A stretch of DNA of 64,000 nucleotides from Candidatus Poribacteria bacterium (GTDB lineage Bacteria; Poribacteria; WGA-4E; WGA-3G). A program made the position numbers and the translations under genes. The stretch covers positions 1 to 64,000 of the forward strand of contig JAPPII010000067.1 of NCBI GenBank assembly GCA_028820845.1. The letters are read 5' to 3'. The notes beneath the pieces were generated by a model. It was given only the letters and a program-made list of their open reading frames with translations. It was not told where the DNA came from and made no database searches. Below are positions 1 through 8,002 of this stretch, in pieces. How positions within the stretch are numbered: the first letter of the stretch is position 1; the number at the start of each line of letters is the position of its first letter.

Positions 1-40
1 TAAGCGACGACTGAGAATATATCAACTCATTTTCTAATTT

Positions 41-53
41 TGCGTAAGTCCTA
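41..53. repeat. MITE-like terminal repeat end
   Basis: TGCGTAAGTCC followed by TA matches the right-hand ends of the MITE-like elements at 17160-17277 and 31065-31178. Only one end is visible because the other lies outside the window. It abuts the truncated LamG-like coding fragment. Confidence 0.5.
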
Positions 54-54
54 A

Positions 55-306
55 ATAAATAAAAAGAAAATCGCGGAAACAGGAGATCCTTTTGTCTTCT
101 TACATGAGGGTGAAGAACTCAAGATAAAGACAGAGAATATCGCGTCCCACCCGACAGGCGGTGCCGGTTTCGGGCTTGCGAATTACACAGCGCGCTTTGA
201 CAACATTACCATCACCGGGGAAGGAATCCCAGACCGGGGAGGATTACCCGTAACGCCGGGAGCAAAACTTACGACAATGTGGGGAGCGTTAAAATCAAAT
301 CCGTGA
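55..306 (+). pseudogene. C-terminal fragment of a secreted LamG/DUF1080-like protein
   Basis: An open frame of 83 codons runs from a stop at 52-54 to TGA at 304-306 and has no ATG, GTG or TTG start with a ribosome site. The translated end reads like the last strands of a concanavalin-like (LamG or DUF1080 type) domain: a glycine-rich GGAGFGLANYTARFDNITI stretch followed by a proline-rich tail ending in WGALKSNP. The 5' side is cut off exactly where a MITE-like end (TGCGTAAGTCC, 41-51) sits. I infer a gene truncated by that insertion. The family assignment is by eye only. Confidence 0.45.
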
Positions 307-333
307 TTCAGACAAAATTGCCGACAACTGAAA

Positions 334-390
334 GCCGATAACAAAACAAAACCGCTTTAAGACCTTTGTTTTGTCACCGGCTTTTATTTT
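334..390 (+). terminator. Rho-independent terminator upstream of nuoA
   Basis: A perfect 10-base stem (ACAAAACAAA at 341-350 with TTTGTTTTGT at 365-374) is extended by GCCG/CGGC (334-337 and 378-381), and a run of T follows (382-394). It would end transcription of the broken gene upstream and insulate the nuo promoter. Confidence 0.65.
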
Positions 391-403
391 TTTTCAAAAA
401 AAC

Positions 404-432
404 TTGACAATGTTTTTGAAATATGAGAAAAT
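404..432 (+). promoter_or_regulatory. Candidate sigma-70 promoter of the nuo operon
   Basis: A perfect TTGACA -35 box lies at 404-409. After a 17-base spacer comes GAAAAT (427-432), a four-of-six match to TATAAT. It lies just after the terminator and about 110 bases before nuoA. The weak -10 leaves the exact start uncertain. Confidence 0.45.
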
Positions 433-539
433 ATGAAGTGTGTTAGAAAAATCTGTTTGTGAGTCTGCATTAACCTTTCCTGTTGGCGAAGTTTGCGATT
501 CAATATTAAGATATGTGAGGACAAAATAGATTAAAAACA

Positions 540-908
540 ATGTTAATAGATTATCTTCCGATCTTACTGTTAGGGCTATTCGCTGTTATCTTTGCGGCGG
601 TTAACCTTGCCCTGACGCATATTCTTGGTCCGAAACGCCCAACCCCCGTTAAACTCTCCGTGTACGAATCCGGGGTCCGCCCGGTTGGTGATGCGAGGCA
701 GCGGTTTACCATCCGGTTCGACCTTATCGCGATGCTCTTCATCATCTTCGATATTGAAGTGGTGTTCCTCTATCCTTGGGCATTGGTCTTCAAGAAATTC
801 TCTGAAACAAGTGGTTTGTTTATTTTAATTGAAATGCTGGTGTTTATCGGTATTCTTTTTCTCGGCTATATCTACGCTTGGAAGAAAGGAGGCTTAACAT
901 GGGATTAG
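540..908 (+). CDS. nuoA: NADH-quinone oxidoreductase subunit A
   Basis: Small membrane subunit of complex I, which couples NADH oxidation and quinone reduction to ion pumping. The 122-residue length is normal. Three hydrophobic helices are visible (about 5-28, 62-82 and 90-112). The family signature [15 protein letters not shown] (about 43-57) is present, as is [12 protein letters not shown] (about 70-81). It is the first gene of the operon, and its last ten bases overlap nuoB, which indicates translational coupling. No strong Shine-Dalgarno precedes the ATG; a purine-rich GTGAGGAC lies about 20 bases upstream. Confidence 0.95.
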   Translation: MLIDYLPILLLGLFAVIFAAVNLALTHILGPKRPTPVKLSVYESGVRPVGDARQRFTIRFDLIAMLFIIFDIEVVFLYPWALVFKKFSETSGLFILIEMLVFIGILFLGYIYAWKKGGLTWD

Positions 909-1405
909 ACTTTGGACCAGATACCGGACAGGACGGTAATATCATCACAACGACGATTGATAAGGTCGTCAACTGGGGACGAAAGAACTCTTTGTGGCCG
1001 ATGCCGTTCGGTACGGCTTGCTGTGCGATTGAGATGATGGCAACTTTGGCTTCCAAATACGACCTCTCTCGATTTGGCTCTGAGGCGATCCGCTTTTCAC
1101 CGCGCCAATCGGATCTCCTTATCGTCTCCGGCAGAATTTCCATCAAAATGATGCCGGTCTTGAAACGTATTTACGACCAGATGCCCGACCCGAAATGGGT
1201 AATCTCAATGGGAGCGTGTGCTTCTTGCGGCGGTGTGTTTGACACCTACACCCTTATCCAAGGTGTAGATCAGTTCATTCCTGTGGATGTCTATATTCCC
1301 GGATGCCCACCACGTCCCGAAGACCTGATTGATGCAGTGCTGCAGGTGCAGCAAAAAATTGATAGTGGTGCCTTACCTAAAGGAGTAGAGGCGGTTTATG
1401 AATGA
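899..1405 (+). CDS. nuoB: NADH-quinone oxidoreductase subunit B
   Basis: Peripheral-arm subunit that carries the terminal iron-sulfur cluster N2, next to the quinone site. The 168-residue protein has all four N2 ligands in family position: the tandem Cys41-Cys42, Cys107 in GACASCGG, and Cys136 in PGCPPRP. The start at 899 is chosen because AAGGAGG lies seven bases upstream and MGLDFGP fits the family N-terminus; a longer frame from 878 is less likely. It overlaps nuoA by ten bases and nuoC by eight. Confidence 0.96.
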   Translation: MGLDFGPDTGQDGNIITTTIDKVVNWGRKNSLWPMPFGTACCAIEMMATLASKYDLSRFGSEAIRFSPRQSDLLIVSGRISIKMMPVLKRIYDQMPDPKWVISMGACASCGGVFDTYTLIQGVDQFIPVDVYIPGCPPRPEDLIDAVLQVQQKIDSGALPKGVEAVYE

Positions 1406-1946
1406 AGAGAAAGAAGTCGAAGAACAGTCGAAACCTCTTGTCCTTGAAAAATTAGAGGCAGATTACGCAGACGCGCTTTTAGCACAGGATGAAGTCCGCG
1501 GCACCGCCGTCGCTGTTGTGCGTAAAGAACATGCTTACGCCGTTCTGGAATATCTGAAAACAGATCCCGAACTTGCCTATACCTACCTTGTCGATGTCAC
1601 AGCGGTGGATAATTCGGAGATGGAATCGGAGTTAATGCAATTCGACTATGCCAGATTCATGGTCGTTTATCAGCTCTACTCCTATCAAGGACAGTGCCGT
1701 TTTCGGGTTAAAGTCCCTGTGCATGAAAACGACTTGAGCATCCCATCTGTTGCAGGCTTGTGGCGAGCGGCAAATTGGTTGGAACGCGAGACTTATGACA
1801 TGTTTGGTATCCATTTTGAGGGGCACCCCGATCTGCGTCGGATCTTAATGCCAGACGACTTTGAGGGGTACCCACTCCGTAAGGATTACCCACTTCGAGG
1901 ACGCGGCGAACGCGAACGGTTCAATTTTGACAAGCAGAATGTATAA
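1398..1946 (+). CDS. nuoC: NADH-quinone oxidoreductase subunit C
   Basis: 30-kDa-type peripheral subunit of complex I, 182 residues. The C-terminal half has the family signature [20 protein letters not shown] (about 124-143), followed by [20 protein letters not shown] (about 144-163). The N-terminal 30 residues are charged and poorly conserved. It overlaps nuoB by eight bases. It is separate from nuoD, not fused as in enterobacteria. Confidence 0.95.
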   Translation: MNEEKEVEEQSKPLVLEKLEADYADALLAQDEVRGTAVAVVRKEHAYAVLEYLKTDPELAYTYLVDVTAVDNSEMESELMQFDYARFMVVYQLYSYQGQCRFRVKVPVHENDLSIPSVAGLWRAANWLERETYDMFGIHFEGHPDLRRILMPDDFEGYPLRKDYPLRGRGERERFNFDKQNV

Positions 1947-2081
1947 AAAAAGCGGTCAGCACGGGTTGCTACGCAACCCTTTCAGGGGTCAGTTAAGAAA
2001 AGAGATTTTCTGTAACGCTTGCGTCTTTACTGATTGCTGATAGCCGACAGCTGATGTCTATAAAAAAGGAGTATACATACT
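1947..2081. repeat. Intergenic repeat with hairpin between nuoC and nuoD
   Basis: This 135-base gap holds a perfect hairpin, GGGTTGC-TAC-GCAACCC (1963-1979), and CTGATTGCTGATAGCCGACAGCTGATG. Closely related CGATAGCCGATAGCCAACAG text lies before nuoN (15610-15655), and GGTCAGCGGTCAG recurs at 60181. It looks like dispersed repeat DNA inserted in the operon. The nuoD ribosome site (AAAAAGGAG) follows it. Confidence 0.5.
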
Positions 2082-3278
2082 ATGCAAAGTGGGTTGGAAC
2101 GCGCGACAGGCGAGAAGATGGTTCTCAACTTCGGTCCACAACATCCTGCAACGCACGGCACCCTTCGCATTGTGTTAGAACTCGACGGCGAATCCATTTT
2201 GAAGGCAACCCCGCACGCCGGTTACCTTCACACAGGATTTGAGAAACTCGGTGAACATCTGGATTACAACCAATACATCGTTGTAACGGACAGGATGAAC
2301 TATCTGTCACCGCTGTCGAACAACTTCGGGTATGTGCTTGCAGTCGAGCAATTGCTCGGTATTGAGGTGCCGAAAAGGTGCCAATACATCCGTATTTTGA
2401 TGGCAGAACTCTCAAGAGTCGCAGACCATCTGCTCTGGCTGGGGACCGCAGCACTGGATTTAGGGGCATTTTCAGTATTCCTCTACAGCTTCCGTGAACG
2501 TGAAAAATTGTACAGCATCTTTGAAAAAACAACAGGTGCGCGGTTGACAACCAGTTACACGCGTGTCGGCGGGGTCCTCCGAGACCTCTATCAAGGCTGC
2601 GAGGAAGATATCCAACAATTCATCACCGACTTCCCGAAGGCACTGCGAGAAACCCACACGCTACTCACCCGAAATCGTATCTGGATGGATCGCACGAAAG
2701 GCGTTGGCCCTATTTCAGGTGAGGATGCCATTGACTACGGTTTGACGGGTCCCTGTCTCCGGGCAACCGGCGTTGCGCACGACCTGCGTAAGGCTGAACC
2801 CTACTCCAGTTACGATGAGGTGACGTTTGATGTGCCCGTTGGCACTAACGGTGATGCCTATGACCGTTACCTCGTGCGAATGGAAGAAATGATTCAGAGT
2901 TGTGGTATCATTGCCCAAGTCCTCGATAATATGCCTGATGGACCGGTCAACTCCGAAAATAACAAAATTATGCTCCCGAATAAAGAGGACGCTTATGGAC
3001 ATATTGAGGGGTTAATCCATCATTTCAAAGTGATTATGGATGGACACGGTGTAGAGGTTCCAAAAGGCGATCACTACTGTGCAACTGAATCCCCGAACGG
3101 AGAACTCGGATTTTATATCGTCAGTGATGGGAGTGGAACGGGTTACCGTATCCGTATCCGTCCACCGAGTTTCTTGAATTTCCAAGCATTACCGCACATG
3201 TTGGAGGGCGGGATGGTCTCTGACACTGTGGCTGTGTTGGGAAGTCTGAACGTTATTGCCGGGGAGTTAGATCGCTAA
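2082..3278 (+). CDS. nuoD: NADH-quinone oxidoreductase subunit D
   Basis: 49-kDa-type subunit of complex I that forms the quinone-reduction chamber with NuoB; related to the large subunit of NiFe hydrogenases. The 398-residue length is normal. The conserved N-terminal GPQHPATHGTLRIVLELDGE begins near residue 18, and YLHTGFEKLGEHLDYNQYI follows. The C-terminus ends in LGSLNVIAGELDR, as expected for the family (usually D-x-DR). The ATG at 2082 follows AAAAAGGAG. Confidence 0.96.
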   Translation: MQSGLERATGEKMVLNFGPQHPATHGTLRIVLELDGESILKATPHAGYLHTGFEKLGEHLDYNQYIVVTDRMNYLSPLSNNFGYVLAVEQLLGIEVPKRCQYIRILMAELSRVADHLLWLGTAALDLGAFSVFLYSFREREKLYSIFEKTTGARLTTSYTRVGGVLRDLYQGCEEDIQQFITDFPKALRETHTLLTRNRIWMDRTKGVGPISGEDAIDYGLTGPCLRATGVAHDLRKAEPYSSYDEVTFDVPVGTNGDAYDRYLVRMEEMIQSCGIIAQVLDNMPDGPVNSENNKIMLPNKEDAYGHIEGLIHHFKVIMDGHGVEVPKGDHYCATESPNGELGFYIVSDGSGTGYRIRIRPPSFLNFQALPHMLEGGMVSDTVAVLGSLNVIAGELDR

Positions 3279-3375
3279 ATGGAGCATCGTACTTCTACTT
3301 GACGGATTGATAAGAATTTAACCCTGAAAAAAGATAATTACATCTTAGCGAAACTCTCAAGTTAAAGTTGCTATA

Positions 3376-3482
3376 CCAGAGGCGGTTGAACTTAACCAGA
3401 AACCCGGGGAATGCCATAAGGCATTCATACCGTTGATTTGCGAAACGAAGTGGAGCGGTGACCAGATTTAAGAGTTAAAAAT
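3376..3482 (+). repeat. Dispersed repeat ending at a start codon, copy 1
   Basis: The sequence from CCAGAGGCGGTT to AGTTAAAAAT directly precedes the ATG of the VOC gene. A second copy (18446-18519) precedes the copper ATPase start. They share CCAGAGGCGGTT, GCGAAACG-AGTGGAGCGGTG and CCAGATTTAA-AGTTAAAAAT, and both continue into ATGGAAC. Copy 1 carries an extra segment with the perfect hairpin GAATGCC-ATAA-GGCATTC (3409-3426). Confidence 0.7.
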
Positions 3483-3824
3483 ATGGAACTCAAAGGTATT
3501 ATGCTCTTTGTCAAAGACATGAAGGGTATTATTGCATTTTACAGGGATGTCATTGGATTGACACCTGACGAAGACCAGCCGTTCCCAGAACACCGGTTTT
3601 TCCGCTTTAATGCAGGTGCTTGCACGTTGTGTCTCCATAGTGCCAGCAAACCCAACGAAGGAAGACAAAAACTGATGTTTCACGTTGAAAGCGTGAGTGC
3701 TGTTCACCAACACATAAAATCGAAAGGGAAACGATTACGAAAACTTGAAAATAACGATGGGCATGCCATTTTCGACATTCGCGATCCAGAAGGCAATCGT
3801 ATTCAGTTTTACGGGAATTACTAA
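3483..3824 (+). CDS. VOC superfamily (glyoxalase/dioxygenase-like) protein
   Basis: A 113-residue single-unit protein with the beta-alpha-beta-beta-beta fold pattern of the vicinal oxygen chelate superfamily. It starts MELKGIMLFVKDMKGIIAFY (about 1-20), followed by a GL after the first helix, and ends in DPEGNRIQFYG (about 101-111). Members include glyoxalase I, antibiotic-binding proteins and extradiol dioxygenases; metal ligands and substrate cannot be read here. It sits inside the complex I operon between nuoD and nuoE, with its own repeat-derived upstream region, so it may have been inserted. Confidence 0.8.
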   Translation: MELKGIMLFVKDMKGIIAFYRDVIGLTPDEDQPFPEHRFFRFNAGACTLCLHSASKPNEGRQKLMFHVESVSAVHQHIKSKGKRLRKLENNDGHAIFDIRDPEGNRIQFYGNY

Positions 3825-3868
3825 GACCCGCAATATGCGTCAATTTAAAAGGTTATCTATCAACTGTT

Positions 3869-4045
3869 AAATGTTACACTTTTCGCCAAATTATTTTTTT
3901 TACAACGGAGAAAAATATATCCATGAACCCTTACGGTGACTGGGTTCTATACCAATAACCGCTGTCCGTCAAATGTTACACTGGTGTAACATTTTAAAGT
4001 GAATTTTTAGACGTGTAGGTTGGGTTGAATGCAGTGAAACCCAAC
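3869..4045. promoter_or_regulatory. Palindromic sites between the VOC gene and nuoE
   Basis: The palindrome AAATGTTACAC-TG-GTGTAACATTT lies at 3971-3994, and its half-site AAATGTTACAC occurs alone at 3869-3879. A further stem, GTTGGGTT with AACCCAAC, spans 4019-4045. The 24-base palindrome could be an operator for nuoE expression or a structured RNA. There is no gene in 3825-4106. Confidence 0.35.
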
Positions 4046-4106
4046 GCTCAGGGTTATTTAGTTGTAAGAAATAAATTTACTTATGTGAAGTTGAAGGAAA
4101 ACGTAG

Positions 4107-4631
4107 ATGTCAGATGAACTCATTCAAATCGAAACGCCTTTCGCGTTTAACGAAGAAAATCAGCGTGCGTTCGACGCGTTGATAGGGCGGTATCCAATTA
4201 AGGAGGCAGCGATGCTGCCAACGCTCCATCTCGCACAGAGACAGGCGGGCTATATTACCCCTGCTGTCATGAAGTACGTCGCAGAGCAACTCGAAGTCTC
4301 CTTGATGAAGGTCAAGGATGTCGTCACTTTCTATCCGATGTTCTTTGAAGAGCCGGTAGGTGAGTACGTGATTCGAGTGTGTCATACATTGCCTTGTGCC
4401 TTGCGGGACTGCAAAGTTGTTTTGGACTATCTCAAGGAGAAATTGGAGACGGATGTCGCTTCTGAAACCAATCTTGCGAAAGGTACGACTGCTGATGGCA
4501 AGTTCACGCTCATGAAGGTGGAATGTCTCGCTTCGTGCGATGTTGCGCCAGTTATCATGGTGAACGACGATCTATATAAAAATTTGACCCCCGAAAAGGT
4601 TGATGAGCTTTTAGCGAAGCTTGCAAGCTAA
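4107..4631 (+). CDS. nuoE: NADH-quinone oxidoreductase subunit E
   Basis: 24-kDa-type subunit of the NADH dehydrogenase module, carrying the 2Fe-2S cluster N1a in a thioredoxin-like fold. The 174-residue protein has the four ligands Cys92 and Cys97 (CHTLPC) and Cys140 and Cys144 (CLASC). The N-terminal helical region contains LPTLHLAQRQAGYI (about 37-50). The ATG follows GAAGGAAAACGTAG. A 12-base inverted repeat overlaps its stop codon and lies before nuoF. Confidence 0.95.
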   Translation: MSDELIQIETPFAFNEENQRAFDALIGRYPIKEAAMLPTLHLAQRQAGYITPAVMKYVAEQLEVSLMKVKDVVTFYPMFFEEPVGEYVIRVCHTLPCALRDCKVVLDYLKEKLETDVASETNLAKGTTADGKFTLMKVECLASCDVAPVIMVNDDLYKNLTPEKVDELLAKLAS

Positions 4632-4658
4632 ATTTTGTGCTATTAAAGCACAAAATTT
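4630..4658 (+). terminator. Inverted repeat between nuoE and nuoF
   Basis: AAATTTTGTGCT (4630-4641) pairs perfectly with AGCACAAAATTT (4647-4658) across a five-base loop. A T-run is lacking after the stem, so it may work as an attenuator, an RNA processing site or a 3'-end stabiliser inside the operon rather than a full terminator. Confidence 0.45.
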
Positions 4659-4715
4659 GTCTTTGCTTTACATTGCTTGCTATACTAAAGTTAGACAATC
4701 TGTAGAGGAGACAGC

Positions 4716-6191
4716 ATGCTCGAGGAAAAACGAATTCTCTACGAACATCTGGATGTGCCTGACATTAACACGTTTGATGTCTTTCGCCAATACGAGGGCT
4801 ACACCCGCTTTGAAAAGGCTATCGCCGAATATCAACCAGAAGATATTGCTAAAATGGTGATGGATTCCGGGTTGAAAGGGAGAGGCGGTGCCGGATTTTC
4901 GACGGGTTTGAAATGGAGCTTCGTCCCCAGAGACATAAAGCCGTGTTACCTGTGTTGCAACGCCGATGAAAGCGAGCCGGGAACGTTTAGTAACCGCTAC
5001 GTCTTGGAAAAGAATCCACACCTGTTGATTGAGGGCATCTTAATCTGCTGCTACGCGATGGGTATCGAGACGACCTACGTCTATATTCGTGGTGAATTCA
5101 CCCTCGGAAAAAGGATGTTGGATGCCGCTATCAAGGAGGCTTACGAAAAAGGGTACCTCGGAAAAGATGTTCGCGGCACAGGACTCAACATTGACATCTA
5201 CACACACCCCGGTGCGGGTGCTTATATCTGCGGTGAAGAAACAGGTTTGATTGAATCGCTTGAGGGGAAGCGTGGACAACCCCGCAACAAGCCGCCATTT
5301 CCCGCGGTTGAAGGCGTGTTTGGAAAACCGACGGTCGTACAGAACGTCGAGACGTTGTGCAATCTTCCTTTTATTGTAGGTAACGGTGTTGAATGGTACA
5401 CCCAGATGGGACCCACGTACGCCGATACACGGTCGGATCCGCCGACCCCTGACCCTAACACAGGCACGAAACTCTACTGCATCAGTGGTGATGTTAACGA
5501 ACCGGGGGTTTATGAACTTGAACTCGGATTGACATCCACTGAACTCATTGAGGTCGCAGGCGGTTTGCGCGGCGAAGAGGTGAAAGCGGTGATCCCCGGT
5601 GGTAGTTCTGCACCGATCTTAACGCACTATGAGTTGGACACGCGGCTTGATTTTACTTCACTCACACTCGCCAAATCTATGCTCGGTTCGGGTGGCATTA
5701 TGGTCATGAACGAGACTCGGAATATCGTTGATTGCTTACTCAATATCATGAAGTTCTATGCACATGAGTCGTGTGGACAGTGTACGCCGTGCCGTTGGGG
5801 GACACCCTGGGTGCGCGACATTGTTCAGCGTATTGCCGACGGAAACGGACGCAAAAGCACTATCACCCGTCCGAAATTCGGTGTTGCTGAAAATGGGAGA
5901 TGGGGGGATACCGGCGAAACAGAAGAAATTTACGAAGATTTAGACCTGCTGGAGAGTGTTGCTAACAACATCGCAAATGTAGATACGATGACATGGAACA
6001 CAATTTGCGTCTTCGGCATCGCTGTCTCGTGGCCAGCCGTGAGTTATATGCGCAAATTCCGTCCTGAGTTTGAAGCCGCTATCCGAGAAGGTAAACTGGT
6101 TACCTTACCTGTTGCTGAAGCCACAGTTCCACCGGAGGAGAATTACGCGTATCAACAGCGGTTTGTTCCGAAAGAGTTCGCTGACCTGTAG
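4716..6191 (+). CDS. nuoF: NADH-quinone oxidoreductase subunit F, NADH-binding
   Basis: 51-kDa subunit that binds FMN and NADH and holds the 4Fe-4S cluster N3. The NADH/FMN glycine-rich segment GLKGRGGAGFSTGLKW (about 52-67), NADESEPGT (about 83-91) and GAYICGEETGLIESLEGKRG (about 168-187) are visible. The cluster motif SCGQCTPCRWG is near residue 352, and the fourth ligand is the Cys in NTICVFG. At 491 residues it is longer than the usual 420-450, partly from an extra acidic stretch of about 30 residues after RIADGNGRK (about residues 375-405). Confidence 0.95.
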   Translation: MLEEKRILYEHLDVPDINTFDVFRQYEGYTRFEKAIAEYQPEDIAKMVMDSGLKGRGGAGFSTGLKWSFVPRDIKPCYLCCNADESEPGTFSNRYVLEKNPHLLIEGILICCYAMGIETTYVYIRGEFTLGKRMLDAAIKEAYEKGYLGKDVRGTGLNIDIYTHPGAGAYICGEETGLIESLEGKRGQPRNKPPFPAVEGVFGKPTVVQNVETLCNLPFIVGNGVEWYTQMGPTYADTRSDPPTPDPNTGTKLYCISGDVNEPGVYELELGLTSTELIEVAGGLRGEEVKAVIPGGSSAPILTHYELDTRLDFTSLTLAKSMLGSGGIMVMNETRNIVDCLLNIMKFYAHESCGQCTPCRWGTPWVRDIVQRIADGNGRKSTITRPKFGVAENGRWGDTGETEEIYEDLDLLESVANNIANVDTMTWNTICVFGIAVSWPAVSYMRKFRPEFEAAIREGKLVTLPVAEATVPPEENYAYQQRFVPKEFADL

Positions 6192-6208
6192 GAAGGAAAA
6201 ATTAAAAT

Positions 6209-7861
6209 ATGGCATTTATTAAATTAAATGACCTCGAGGTAGAGGTTGAAGATGGAACCAATATAGTTGAGGCAGCGAGGCAACACGGCATCGAGGTCCC
6301 TCACTACTGTTATCATCAGGGGCTGAGCCGTCCTGCGAATTGCCGAATGTGTCTCGTTGAACCTTACGTTTTCTTTCCACCCGCTGGCGCGATTGTACCA
6401 GACCGACAATTGGCAACGGGCTGTACGACCACAGTCCGAACCGCGCCGCCAGATAGGAAACTTGACGGAAAATACGACTTTATTGTTCAAACGGATAGCC
6501 CACGTGTGAAAAAAGCACGCGAGGATATTCTGGAATTCCTGCTCATACATCATCCGCTGGATTGCCCGGTTTGCGATCAAGCCGGTGAGTGTGACTTGCA
6601 AGATTTTAGCCACCGTCACGGCAGTGATAAAAGTCGTTACCTCGAAGTCAAAAATGTGCCGCCGAAGAAGGATTTAGGACCGGACGTTTTGCTCTACTCG
6701 ACACGTTGTATCGTCTGCACGCGGTGCATCCGATTCTGTGAGGAGGTCTCTGGCAGCGGTGAGTTAGGTTTAATCCAGCGTGGTTCTCACGATGAAATTG
6801 ATATTCCGCGAAGCCATGAGGGTGCGCCCCTGCAATTGTTGGACAATAAACTCGCCGGAAATGTGGTTGATATCTGTCCTGTCGGTGCATTGATTAGCAA
6901 AGATTTTCTGTTCAAATCGCGTCCATGGTTCTTGGAACAGGCGAATAGTGTCTGTTCGGGATGCAGTGTTGGCTGCAATATCACTGTAGAATACAAAGCC
7001 GATGGCGTTTACCGATTGAAACCGCGTTTTCACGGAGATATTAACCAGTATTGGATGTGTGACGACGGCCGTCTCGGCTACCATTATGTGAACAGCGATG
7101 ACCGGCTCCAACTCCCACTAAAACGGGTTGATGACGAGTTAACCCCAACACACTGGGCAGATGCGCTGTCGGTAATTACAGAAAAGTTGTCGGAAGTAGA
7201 GGCTGAGGATATCCTTGTTATCGGTTCCGCGCAAGCAACGAATGAAGACAACTACGTTTTACAGCAGTTCGCACACGATGTCCTGAAAACGACTGCGTTA
7301 GGACTCTTTGGGCAGCTGCCGGGCGAAGCACACAAATTCCCACAATTCACCATCGAAGCGGATAAGAATCCGAACACGGCAGGTGCAAGAACGATCCTCG
7401 GTTCTGCAAACGGCAACGTCGTTTTAGAAGGTGATGCACTTTGGGAAAAGGTTTCAGGTGCAAAAGTTGTTTACCTCGTCAGCGGTGCGCCGGAACGTCC
7501 TCTCGAAGATGCAGAGAAAGCCGCATTAGAAAGCGTTGACTTCCTCATCGTGCAAGATATCCTGCCCTCAGAAATTACACAATTAGCAGATATGGTGCTA
7601 CCCGGGACGACTTTCGCAGAGAAAGACGGGACCTTCACGAATTCAACCGGCTGGGTACAGCGGATTCGCAAGGCGATTGATCCACCCGGTGAAGCGCGAG
7701 CCGATTGGGAGATCACGCAGCAGCTTGCCAAACAGTTGGGGGGTGAGATGAACTATCACTTCGCGGGTGAGATTGCGCTCGCTATTACAGAAAATGTGCC
7801 GGGCTATGGGGACGCAACGCATCAAAACATCGGAGACGCAGGGGTTAAATTGGTAATTTAA
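6209..7861 (+). CDS. nuoG: NADH-quinone oxidoreductase subunit G
   Basis: Large peripheral subunit with several iron-sulfur clusters. In order: a 2Fe-2S ferredoxin domain (HYCYHQG about 32-38, NCRMC about 45-49), the His-containing 4Fe-4S site (HHPLDCPVCDQAGECDLQDF), the four-Cys site CIVCTRCIRFC with the distant CPVGAL, and the start of a molybdopterin-oxidoreductase-like domain with CSGCSVGC. At 550 residues it is shorter than the 700-900 of many NuoG proteins, because the molybdopterin-like region is reduced. It follows nuoF by 17 bases with the ribosome site GGAAGG. Confidence 0.93.
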   Translation: MAFIKLNDLEVEVEDGTNIVEAARQHGIEVPHYCYHQGLSRPANCRMCLVEPYVFFPPAGAIVPDRQLATGCTTTVRTAPPDRKLDGKYDFIVQTDSPRVKKAREDILEFLLIHHPLDCPVCDQAGECDLQDFSHRHGSDKSRYLEVKNVPPKKDLGPDVLLYSTRCIVCTRCIRFCEEVSGSGELGLIQRGSHDEIDIPRSHEGAPLQLLDNKLAGNVVDICPVGALISKDFLFKSRPWFLEQANSVCSGCSVGCNITVEYKADGVYRLKPRFHGDINQYWMCDDGRLGYHYVNSDDRLQLPLKRVDDELTPTHWADALSVITEKLSEVEAEDILVIGSAQATNEDNYVLQQFAHDVLKTTALGLFGQLPGEAHKFPQFTIEADKNPNTAGARTILGSANGNVVLEGDALWEKVSGAKVVYLVSGAPERPLEDAEKAALESVDFLIVQDILPSEITQLADMVLPGTTFAEKDGTFTNSTGWVQRIRKAIDPPGEARADWEITQQLAKQLGGEMNYHFAGEIALAITENVPGYGDATHQNIGDAGVKLVI

Positions 7862-8002
7862 CGATTGCTTTTGCACTGCCCTTCCGTTGTCAGGGCAGGA
7901 TTCCAATTGTTACAAACTTTTTCTAATCTAAAATAGGTTTTTTTACCAATTTTAGATCGTTGCCGACAACGGAGGCAACGTCCAGACATAATAATTAAAA
8001 AA
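7862..8002. repeat. Gap between nuoG and nuoH with a small hairpin
   Basis: This 141-base gap has no ORF. A hairpin, CGTTGCC (7958-7964) with GGCAACG (7974-7980), stands just before nuoH. In many operons nuoI lies after nuoH; neither this gap nor the 11 bases after nuoH could encode it. Confidence 0.4.

Noticed and set aside
2125-2550. 141-codon minus-strand ORF inside nuoD
   Set aside because: It is a shadow of a strongly conserved gene, with no ribosome site and no recognisable protein.
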